A stretch of DNA of 64,000 bases. Source: Hirsutella rhossiliensis. Its lineage: Eukaryota > Ascomycota > Sordariomycetes > Hypocreales > Ophiocordycipitaceae. Position 1 is the stretch's first letter. The number at the start of each line of letters is the position of its first letter. The notes under the pieces were generated by a model that saw only the letters and a program-made list of their open reading frames with translations, had not been told where the DNA came from and did not search any database. Of the stretch, positions 50,050 through 58,765 are shown in pieces. The position numbers and the translations under genes were made by a program. The DNA lies in the NCBI RefSeq assembly GCF_020360975.1, contig NW_025408669.1, positions 6,820,001 to 6,884,000 of the forward strand, in the 5' to 3' direction.

Positions 50050-51450
50050 TAGCACTTACCTCGGCCTTAGTAAATAGTAAGGTATATTACTATAAAGTAT
50101 AGCCTATATCGCCGTCGATAAAGCGGAGTTTTAACTAGGATTCCTAAGCCTAGTACTTTAGGCTTATATAGGCGATATCGAATAAGGGCGCGGGGTTAAG
50201 GTAAATAATAAGCTCGCGGCGCTTATTAATTAGCGTATAGTAGTTAGTATGCTCGACCTAGTATATCGTTAAGCGGTCGCTAATAAAAGGATCGGATAAA
50301 ACTTATAATAGTAGACTTCTATATACCTATAGTCCTAAAGGACTTACGATAGGCTATCTTAGCGGCGTTAAAAGCCTCGGCTAAATACTATATTATAATA
50401 GCGAGATAGTACTAATTAGCCTCCTTAAAAACGAGCACGCCTATATCCGAGCTATTATCCTTAGTATCCTTATTACCGGTCTTTAGCTTATTAAGCTTAT
50501 ATAGGTACTTAATAATAGCGACTATATCGGCCTAGTTACTAAATATAAGAGTAGCAGCCTTAAGAAAGATTAGCTTATTAATCGTAATATTTAAAGTTAA
50601 AGGGAAACTTACTTAGTTATAGGTTATAGTATATCTATAATACTACTTATAGCGCGTTAAGGAAACCCCTAAGAAAATATAGCTAATCGAGAGCACCTTA
50701 ATAAGTTTAGGCTTAGTTATACTATACTCCTTAACGACCGTCCTAAAATAATATATATACTAGAGCTTATAAAGGATAACCTTATAGGCCTTAACTAAGC
50801 GGGCTTTAGCCTTAGATCGGGTACGCTTCTTTATAAGAGCGCGACCGCCTTATACCGCCGCCTAGGTGCCCTTATCTTTAGTACCGCCGTTCTTAGGTTT
50901 ATTAGTAGGAGGAGTTAGATCGCGGCCGTCTTTATTATTACCGTTATCGTTATCTTAGCCCTTATTTAGCTAGGTATCGGGATCGTTTTAGCCCTTATTC
51001 GGCTAGGCCTTATTATTAATATTAGCCTACTTATTTTAAGGAGCGGCCTAGGCAACGACCTCTTATTAGCTAGAGCCGCCCTATTAAGATAGAGTAGCTA
51101 GGTTATTAGTACTTACCTAAGAGCGCCTAGGTATAATCTTCTTACTAGTATTAGTATCGCTAACGGGGGTAATAAACTTATAAGTTTCCTAGCCTATAAA
51201 GGTAAGCTTATTAGTAGTCGGAGTTAAGGTATTTAGTAGGGTAATAAGGGTACGACCCTCGCTAACGTTAGGTCCTAGACTAGAAGTCTCCTAAGACTAA
51301 GATTCCCCTATACCTTTCTTAGCTTTCTTTGCTAAGGGGAAACTAGCGTCGCTATAAGACTTCTAGGCTAATCGCTTACGCTTTAAGGGCGAACCCGCTG
51401 CTACCTACTCTTATATATAGCGTAGGAAATCAGCGTTATAGTTCTTTATC
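50050..51450 (-). pseudogene. Minus-strand long frame within Gypsy-D, opposite to pol
   Basis: Between pol and the 3' LTR, a minus-strand frame of about 460 codons can be followed from about 51,450 to 50,050 with scattered stops that fit Gln. It has a Ser/Thr-rich start, TLLNTLTPTTNKLTFIGQET near 51,220, an Asn/Asp/Gly-rich middle (NNKDGRDLTPPTNKPKNGG near 50,930), a basic part (ALIKKRTRSKAKARLVKAYK near 50,830) and a C-terminal half with KSFRTIG near 50,330. The composition (disordered, then basic, then folded-looking) resembles a nucleic-acid-binding protein. No family recognised. It is not part of gag or pol. Confidence 0.5.
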
Positions 51451-51851
51451 TTCTTTAGTATAAAAGGTATTATCGTTAATAAATCGTCGATAAAAAGTAA
51501 TATAAAAAGGTATAAGGGATTAATAAAAAAGGGCGTAAAACTCTATAGTAATTATAAGCGGAAGAGTTAAAGAAGAAAAGAAAATAGAAGAAGTAAGAGA
51601 TATATATATACGCTCTTTATATTATAGTTACGCGGCTAATATATAGGCGATACCGTAACGGTTACTTAGCGGCTACCGCTAGTATAATAACTATTAATAT
51701 TATAGAGCGTAGACTAATATATACTTATATAGGTATATATACGCGATATATAACCGAAACTACCTCTCTTTTTAACCGAATATATATAGTATAGCGAAAG
51801 TAATATATATTAAAGATATAGCTAAGACGTCTATATAGGAGGGGAGATAAT

Positions 51852-52108
51852 TATAAGAGCGCTACTAAGAGGTATAGGCTAATAAAGTACTTAGGTATAT
51901 AGTACTAATATATTAGTAGGGTATTAGTAGGGAATCGTACCTACCTTACTTATATATTATAGACCTCTCGCTACTTTAACTAAAGAGGAAAAATCCCTTT
52001 TCTTAAAAGCTTTAGTCTTACGATAAGGAGAATATAATATATATAGCGTAGTACCTCTAGCTATCTCTACTACTTAACTAATTATACTATAATACGTATT
52101 CCCTTATA
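51852..52108 (+). repeat. Gypsy-D 3' LTR (257 bp)
   Basis: Begins TATAAGAGCGCTA and ends CTTATA, followed by the TSD CTAAG at 52,109-52,113. Confidence 0.9.
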
Positions 52109-52113
52109 CTAAG

Positions 52114-52930
52114 AGGGTTAACTAGGAAGCGTAGGTATACCTATAAGTAGTTATAGCTTATAACTAAGTAAACTAAGACCGCTAGCTCCCCGCTGCCTAG
52201 CTTATACTAAATAGTAGACTATAAACCTCTATTAAGATAGCCCCCTTCTTTATAACGTATAGCTTTAAGCCGCCCTCCTTAATCCTATTTACCGCGGACG
52301 TAGTAGCGGAGTAGTATAGTAGTACGTTACTAAAAAGCCGCGCTTTTATATTTATATAAAAGCTATAAGAAACTATAGAATACTACTAATCTATAATAGC
52401 CGCTATAGTATAAGATTAAGAGTAGTACGCTAATAAGACTAGGGCGCTAGCGGATAGGTTTACGGTAAGAGATAAAGTATAGCTTAACCTCTATAACTAT
52501 AGGTTAGCGTAATTAAAGAAGAAGCTAGACTAGCTATATATAAAGTTTATAGTACGGAGGGTCGTTAGCTTATAAGTAGTCGAGCTTAATAGTCTCTTAA
52601 TAAGGGTTTATAATAAGGTTAGCGTTAACCTCCTTTACTAAGCCTCCTTTAACCCGCTGCCTAGATAAGAAGTAGTAGACGCCTAACCGCTTATATTTAA
52701 GGTAGAGGGGAATAATAAATTCGAGGTTAAAGAGATATAGGCTATATACTAAAAGAAGGTAAGCTAAGGGAAACGCTAGGAGGTTCTCGTTAAGTAGCGC
52801 GGGTACCTTAACCCTATATAAGAACCTATATATAAGTTTATAAGAGCTATAGCCCTTAATAAGTTTAAGGCCTTATATAGACTAATAAGTAAGAATAATA
52901 AACTAGTAAACTACTAATAATAGCCTAAGC
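52114..52930 (+). pseudogene. Gypsy-B integrase end and chromodomain, after Gypsy-D
   Basis: Continues the integrase directly: the left part ends at a Gly-Pro-Lys and this part begins Arg-Val-Asn-Gln, a typical integrase C-terminal junction. A chromodomain follows at about 52,700-52,900, read as FEVKEIQAIYQKKVSQGKRQ, then EVLVKQRGYLNP. The aromatic Trp residues of the chromodomain cage are stops (TGG to TAG). Confidence 0.82.
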
Positions 52931-53009
52931 TAAGACTATAAAATAAGTAAAGTAAAGGGGGTAGTTATAGTAATATAGGTAATATAAGCGTAATAGTATA
53001 AGTAAAGAT

Positions 53010-54100
53010 AAAAATAGTATTTATTATAAGGCGGAGCCCTTAAACTACTTAGGCCTATTCCTTATTATTATCGTTACTTTTATTATTATCTTTATTATCG
53101 TTATCCTTATTAGCCTCCTCCTTTTTATTAGCGGCGGCGGCGGTCTCTAAGGCGCTAAGGCGGCCCTTTAAGCCTATAAGCTAGTTAGCGGTAGCGGCGG
53201 CTCTAAGGGTAAAGGGGCGGCGGCTAGCGGCGGCGGTAAGGGCAGCGGCGGTAGCGGAGGCGGGTATAGCTAAGGGGACCGCCGATAAGGCAATAAAGGC
53301 GGTATCCCTAGCGCTAGGTATATTAGAGGCGGAAGTAAGGGAGCGGAGGAGTAAGGACCTACTTAGGTATAAGGCCCTATCGCTTAAGGGCGCGGAGGTT
53401 ATAATAGGCGGCGGCGGCGGTGGTAAGGCGCTTCTTAGTAGCCCCCCGCGCCTACCTATATAAGCCGGCCTTCTAAGCCGACGCCGTAGCGAGTAGGATA
53501 GGAGGCGCCGCCTTATAGGCGCGGCCGGCGCGCGCGTACTAGTAGTAGCTACCGCCGCGGCGGCGCCCGGCCTAGTTAGAGTAGTCGAGCTCTTACGACG
53601 TATAACGTATATAGGGGGCTAAGCGGGCGGCGCCGGCCTATACTTAGCGCTTATACTATAGGAGGTTAGCGGATAACGTCTATTACGCTTACCTAACTAT
53701 AGACTTATAGGGGTAGCGGAGATAGAGGCGGGGGCTAAGGGGCCGGGCGTTATAGGTAGTAGCGGGGATAGCGTCGTTACCTTAAAAGGCAACGTAAGGG
53801 CGAATAGCGTAGTAAAGGCAGCGGTAGCGGCGGTAGGAGCGGTAGTAGCGGCGCGGGTAGGAGCGGCGGTAGCGGCGGAGTTATCGTCGGCCGCGGCTAG
53901 TATAGCGTCGACGAACGACTTTATATACTCTAAGAAGAAGGAGGTAAGAGAGGGAGAGGTAGATATATTTATCGCGGAAGTTAGCTTAATAAAATATAGC
54001 CTCCTACTTAGTAGGGCGCGGAACTTATTAATTAAAGTTATTATTATTATTAAGGCCGTTATTACTACTATTACTACTACTATAAATATACGTTAATAGA
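53010..54100 (-). pseudogene. Minus-strand long open frame within Gypsy-B, opposite to pol
   Basis: Between the chromodomain and the 3' LTR, the strand opposite to pol holds a frame of about 360 codons in which I found few or no stops. It begins in hydrophobic residues near 54,080, has FLEYIKSFVDAILAAADDN near 53,920, long Ala/Pro/Thr-rich and Arg-rich parts, and ends with ANKKEEANKDNDNKDNNKS near 53,060 and a stop near 53,010. The DNA is G+C-rich with GCC/GCG runs (53,130-53,240 and 53,820-53,880). Low-complexity composition means openness alone is weak evidence. No domain recognised. Confidence 0.4.
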
Positions 54101-54453
54101 GCGGCCTATATAGCTAAGAATAGACTAACGCTTTAAGTAAAGTAAAACTTACTTATTAATACTACTATTATAGTTAAAGAAAGGAAAAAAGAAAGGGAAG
54201 AGGGAAAAGAAGGATGCCGCTTTATATACCCCTTAGTAGAGGATACTACCTAAGGTAGAGGGGACGGGCAACCTAAGGCTTACGTAGGTCTAGACCGGCC
54301 GCCGGCTACTTAGGCTAATAGGCGTAGGGATAATAGGGCTAGTAGGGCCGGCTCGATTAATAGGAAAGGGTAGGGAAGAGCTACTAGCTCGGGCCTAATT
54401 ATATAGGAGCCGTTAATAAGGCAGCCCTATACCGCGCTTAAGGGAGGGCATTA

Positions 54454-54639
54454 TATAAGAGTCTTTAATTATTATAGGTAATAGGCTTAAGCTATAGCCT
54501 AAGCTATATAGTTATATATAAAGGGCTAGATCTTATATATATAAGGGCGGGCTAGCCGCGTATAAAAGAGCTCTATATAGCTTATTAATATTATCCTATA
54601 GACAGCACCTATATATATACCTCTACTTACTCTATAATA
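54454..54639 (+). repeat. Gypsy-B 3' LTR (186 bp)
   Basis: Begins TATAAGAGTCTTTA after a purine tract AAGGGAGGGCA (54,440-54,450). Ends CTCTATAATA before the TSD CTTAC. Differences from the 5' LTR are transitions. Confidence 0.9.
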
Positions 54640-54644
54640 CTTAC

Positions 54645-55700
54645 TTAGCTATCTTACTAGACTATACCGCTAGTAGAGCGGCTAGGGTTATACTATTACC
54701 GCGCCCCTTAGGGTATATAGCTACTATCTAGATATCGCTATCTATATTAACCGCTAACTTAGGAGCGGGCCTAGGTATAGATAGGTTAAGTAAGAAGGAA
54801 CTATCTAGCTTATTAGTCCCGCTTAAAGCTAAGCGCTTATATAGCTTTTAAAAGTATAGCGTTTACTTATATCCTTAAGCTATCTTTATAAGGCAAGCTA
54901 TATAGCCCTTATAAGTAGAGGGCATTATAATAAAGATAAGTAGCTCTTAAAGCGCTAGGGAGATTAAGTTTTATAGCTAGGTAAGCTTAGCGCCGTTATC
55001 TTAAGCGGTATTACCCGCCGCCTATATTAAGGTCTCTTTAAATTCTAATAAGAACTCCCTAAAAGACTACCCCTCTTACTAAGTAAGGGTCTATAGCCTA
55101 TCCTATGCCTTCTCTTATTCCTATATATTACTAAAGGTATAAACTAAGTAGTTAAAGAATACTTAGGGGTCTTTCGCCCCCTTAAGACCGCCCTACTCTT
55201 AAAAGCCTACTACTTACTATATCTAGGGCTCTAGTAGTATATAGAGGAGTAAGAACTAAGCTATCTCCTTATAGCTATTAAGGCCCTATTTCGCGTTAAT
55301 ATAGTATTTTACTATTAAGCGGTTAAGGAAGAAATAAAAGGTTTCTAGCTTACTATCTTAGGTAGGCTAAGGTAGTAGCTTCTATCTACTAAGGGCCGCC
55401 TTACGCTTTAACCTCCTAGTAATAAGGGGCGTATTTATTAGAGCTAGTATTAAGAGGGTATTAAGGATCTAGTATAGGGTTACTCGTTAGTCTAGGTCTT
55501 ATAATATCTAGTAAAATAGCTTTATAAACTAAGCTTATTTATCCTATTACTACTAGGCCTCTTCTTATAAGTATTACTAGTATAGCTCTTCCGCTTATTA
55601 CTATAGCTATTAGTACTAAGCTTCTTCCTATAATAGCTATTACTACTACTACTACCTTAGCTAGTACTACTAAGGTTTTAATATCGGGTCTAATATAATA
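54645..55700 (-). pseudogene. Gypsy-C gag relic
   Basis: The minus-strand frame right of the Gypsy-B insertion has gag-like character, with a TTQFIPLVIY segment near 55,140, and leads through to the protease region on the other side of Gypsy-B. No certain zinc knuckle was seen. Identified mainly by position upstream of Gypsy-C pol. Confidence 0.5.
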
Positions 55701-55879
55701 ATAGCTTATACTATTACGGGGTAAGTAAAGGGTTATACTATAAGTGCCTTCTATTATATTATAATAATAAGCTATATAGGATCTAACTATACGCTACGCC
55801 TACCGCTACTAAATACGTATTTATATATATAGCCTGCCCTACCTTATAACGCTATCGGCTAAGGTCTAGGCTAATACTT

Positions 55880-56460
55880 AGACCTATACTAAGGGTAAAT
55901 ACCCTTATAATAAAGCTTTTAATCTTTATAGATAAATCGTTTATAAATAATAAGGACCTATCCTTTATAACTTAGTTATATTATTATCCTTACTAACGAG
56001 ACTAACTATAAAGAGAAAGAGTTTAGGATTAACGGTAATATTATTTATTAGAGTTTAACTAAATATAAAAGGATAACTTAAAGCGTTTTAGCCTTAGAAA
56101 TCTATAAAATAGTTAATAGATTTAATATTAGTATATCGGTATTAATAACTTTAAAGATAATTACTAACCGTCTTAGACTTCCTTTTATCCCTTTAATTAT
56201 CTATATAGACTTATACTCTCTTTATAAATATCTTATTAAACTAAGTATAATAAAGGAGAAGCGATTAATAATTAATATTATAGCCCTTCGTTAGTTATAT
56301 AAGTAACGAGAGATTATAGAGATTCGTTAGATTAATAGTATAGATAATCTAGCTAATACTATAATAAAGGTATTACTAAACCGAGCCCTAGAACGCTTTA
56401 TTAATACTAATAGTTTAATAATTCGAATAGAAGGATATATCTAACGCCCTTAATTACTTA
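55880..56460 (+). pseudogene. Copia-3 relic: C-terminal RNase H part of a fungal Ty1/Copia pol
   Basis: The plus strand reads, with stop replacement, STLKIITNRLRLPFIPLIIY near 56,150, then YIDLYSLYKYLIKL, a KEKRLIINIIALRQLY segment and NRALERFINTNSLIIR near 56,400. This matches the end of fungal Copia RNase H (Asp of the DSYSLYECLVKLG-type motif retained). Nothing upstream of about 55,880 continues it, so only the 3' end of the gene is here, next to Gypsy-C gag. Confidence 0.7.
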
Positions 56461-57255
56461 TAACGCTAATAATTAAATAGTTATTATAGTTAATTAGCCC
56501 GTCTTTCTTTTATCCGTTCCCTAGGATCCTTATTATAGGTAGTCTATATAACTAGACTTTAAATAGCTATAACGGCATAGTTATTATAACCTATATAACT
56601 AGGTCTTTCTTCTTATTTAAACCTAGATAGATTATTACTATACTTCTTATAGTAAAAGAAAAGTTACTAGTATAGGAATTATAGTAATCTATTATACTTA
56701 TCTAGCTAGCTTACGTGCGCTATTATATATATAGATAAGGCTATATAGCTAGCATCGTAGCCTCCTCCCTCCCTTAAAGAGGGGAAGATAGATAAATATA
56801 ATATACCGGTTAACCCTACCCTTTATATATAAAGAGACCTATTAATATATTAACTTATTAGCTTAAAATAATCTCTATACTTTAAAGCACTATTAGCTCG
56901 CTTTTACGCTATATTAAATCTATTAAACTAAGTATAACTAAGCTTATTATAATCGTAGTTAATAAAGCTATACGGCTAGTTCTTTTTAACTTTTATTTTC
57001 GCTATATCTTAAGCGAAGTTTTTAATTATAGATAGCGTAGGTAAGATACTACGTACCGAAAGCTTATAAATATAAGTAATAAGGTCTAGTTCGTACTATT
57101 TTAATAGTTAAAATTTATAAAGGGAGTCTGTATTACGTCTTAAGCGTTATTTACCTTAATAACGGCGGCGTAATATAGTCTTATTATAGCTAAATCGACG
57201 AGCTATTTTAGCGTAATTAATAGCTTTAGAGGACTTTAGGAAAGCAAGCGCTTAT
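56460..57255. other. RIP-mutated DNA up to the edge of the repeat island
   Basis: No gene. It may contain the 3' LTR of Copia-3 (purine-rich GCTATAACGGCATAG near 56,565), but no second LTR copy is present for comparison. TpG and CpA are nearly missing until about 57,240 and become normal after about 57,270. Confidence 0.45.
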
Positions 57256-58620
57256 TTAATAGCCGCTATTGTTATTAAGATGTTCTAAATTAATGTTAAG
57301 ACAGAATGTCGGTGTAAGTCCGGCGGGTCACGGGATCCGGCAGATTACCGGTAAATCCCTTATTCCTCGCTCGTTCATATATTACGTCGAGCTTCCTATT
57401 AATGCTGTTAAATGTTGACAGTCGACGTAGTGGCTCGGCTAGCTGCTTGTTCTAGCCCTTTTCAACGGACGGGGATGAAGTAAGGATAGAGAGATAAATG
57501 CCGGAATACTAGACCTCGTGGTATGCTCTTAGAGCGCCGACGTCGTTGACACCGCCGTCAAGATTGCCAATAGAGACTGGATCGCTAGTTTCGTAGGTTC
57601 GAGGTTCGTTGTCGAGAGATAGGTCGATTCCCATTAGCAACATGTATGTCGTATAGACGTTGCCGCACGGAAAGCCATGCTTGATGTGTGAGAGCACTGT
57701 GGAGGCACTCCAACGTGGTGCAGGCACGAGTAAACGTTGGACGACTAGCCTATTTGTCGTTTGACTGGCTACAACAGGCGCAGGACGCAAGCGGGCTTGA
57801 GGTGTCAAATAGAGACGATCCATGGACCTTTGCTAGGCTACGTCTGCAAGACGAGCAGAATGGCGAGGAGGCGCCCATCCTCGCTCATTTTGTTTCACCC
57901 CCCCCCCCTCTTGTGGCACATCAGAACAGTGGTGGTTAGGCAAGACGACTTCGGGTTGCCCGCGCTTGATGGGTGGCCGAGGGGGGCCAGTGTTGAGCCG
58001 CAATAGCCCCCAAATAGGATCGTCGTGGTCCTTCAAAAGGCGTCAATCCAAAACCTGTTGCGGGATTTTTGCATAATTATGCACTCGTCGTGTTGTGCCG
58101 CTGAGATGGACCAGTCGCGACACATGCACATGTCTAGCGCTGACGAAAAGGCTGAAACGTACGCAAAAGCCCGGCACATGTCTCAGCGAAATGGCCCCTT
58201 TCATGTGTCTAGACAGTCAGCCTTATGGATACATGGCTCGATGTCGAATCGGGGCCAAGGCGCACGACAAGGCTGCAAAGCCAGCCCATGCGTCGCAGCG
58301 GCACGTTGGCGACGTGGCAGGTGGTCATTTGCCCGATGATGATTCGTGGGGATCTTGAGGTCAGATGCAAAACGACAAGTCGCGGGCAGGCGTACGCGGC
58401 TCTTGATGTCACAATAAAGGGCAGTTGAGGTGCACCTCCGTACATGTAGTATCATCGCCGCTCAATCTCGGCCGCAACTCATTTCTGTGCTGTAATGCGT
58501 GGCCAACATTGTTGAGCAGATACGAAATACCTCGTTATGGAAGCCTCAGAAGACAAGCTTGGTGGGTGTTTTGTCTATTCCAAGACACGCCTAGAGACAT
58601 TCCATCAGAATACTCCCCGT
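57256..58620. other. Unique intergenic DNA, not RIP-mutated
   Basis: Balanced base composition with ordinary TpG/CpA. Several short overlapping frames (up to about 104 codons) occur on both strands without recognisable domains. A run of 11 C lies at 57,898-57,908. I see no convincing gene; part may be the promoter region of the gene that follows. Confidence 0.5.
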
Positions 58621-58623
58621 CGT

Positions 58624-58634
58624 CCATATATAAC
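58624..58634 (+). promoter_or_regulatory. TATA-like box upstream of the CHAT gene
   Basis: CATATATAACC lies about 130-140 bp before the predicted splice acceptor at 58,765. The position would suit a start of transcription near 58,660. Suggested by sequence only. Confidence 0.3.
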
Positions 58635-58765
58635 CTTTAAGACACGACCGGGGCAGCTGCGGCGCCTAGCTGTCCGGATATGGTCGCATGATCAAGGCAA
58701 GGCTGAACTCCCGGTTGCCATAATTGCCAGCCCATCAAGTAGATGCTAATCACCTCGCATCGCAG

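Larger units (their letters stand above)
44301..52108 (+). mobile_element. Gypsy-D: chromoviral Ty3/Gypsy element nested in Gypsy-B, TSD CTAAG
   Basis: A 7.8-kb plus-strand element with two 257-bp LTRs, flanked by CTAAG at 44,296-44,300 and 52,109-52,113. It contains gag, protease, RT, RNase H, integrase and chromodomain on the + strand, then about 2.2 kb before the 3' LTR holding a minus-strand frame. It is the youngest layer of the nest. A purine tract (GGAGGGGAGATAA, about 51,838-51,850) precedes the 3' LTR. Confidence 0.92.
39920..54639 (+). mobile_element. Gypsy-B: chromoviral Ty3/Gypsy element, split by Gypsy-D, TSD CTTAC
   Basis: Bounded by two 186-bp LTRs and flanked by CTTAC at 39,915-39,919 and 54,640-54,644. 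Without the nested Gypsy-D (7.8 kb) it is about 6.9 kb. Order: gag, protease, RT, RNase H, integrase (interrupted at 44,300, continuing at 52,114), chromodomain, a GC-rich segment with a minus-strand open frame, 3' LTR. It lies inside Gypsy-C. Confidence 0.92.
36600..55700 (-). mobile_element. Gypsy-C: Ty3/Gypsy element, minus strand, split by Gypsy-B
   Basis: The gag half lies at about 54,645-55,700 and the pol half at about 36,900-39,919. The 14.7 kb between is Gypsy-B with a 5-bp duplication CTTAC. Removing Gypsy-B and one CTTAC rejoins the minus-strand frame across the junction. I could not identify LTRs at either end, so the outer limits are approximate. Confidence 0.75.

Noticed and set aside
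44301..52108. Repeats at 44.3 and 51.9 kb as a segmental duplication
   Set aside because: Equal length of 257 bp, polypurine tract, TSD CTAAG and an internal gag-pol show that they are LTRs.
1..57255. Mitochondrial origin suggested by high AT and TAA/TAG density
   Set aside because: Retroelement domains, LTRs with TSDs, retained CpG and specific loss of CpA/TpG explain the composition as nuclear RIP.
57509..57823. Minus-strand open frame of 104 codons, with ETSDPVSIGNLDGG
   Set aside because: It looks partly protein-like but overlaps other frames on both strands, has no recognisable domain and no clear splice or promoter context.
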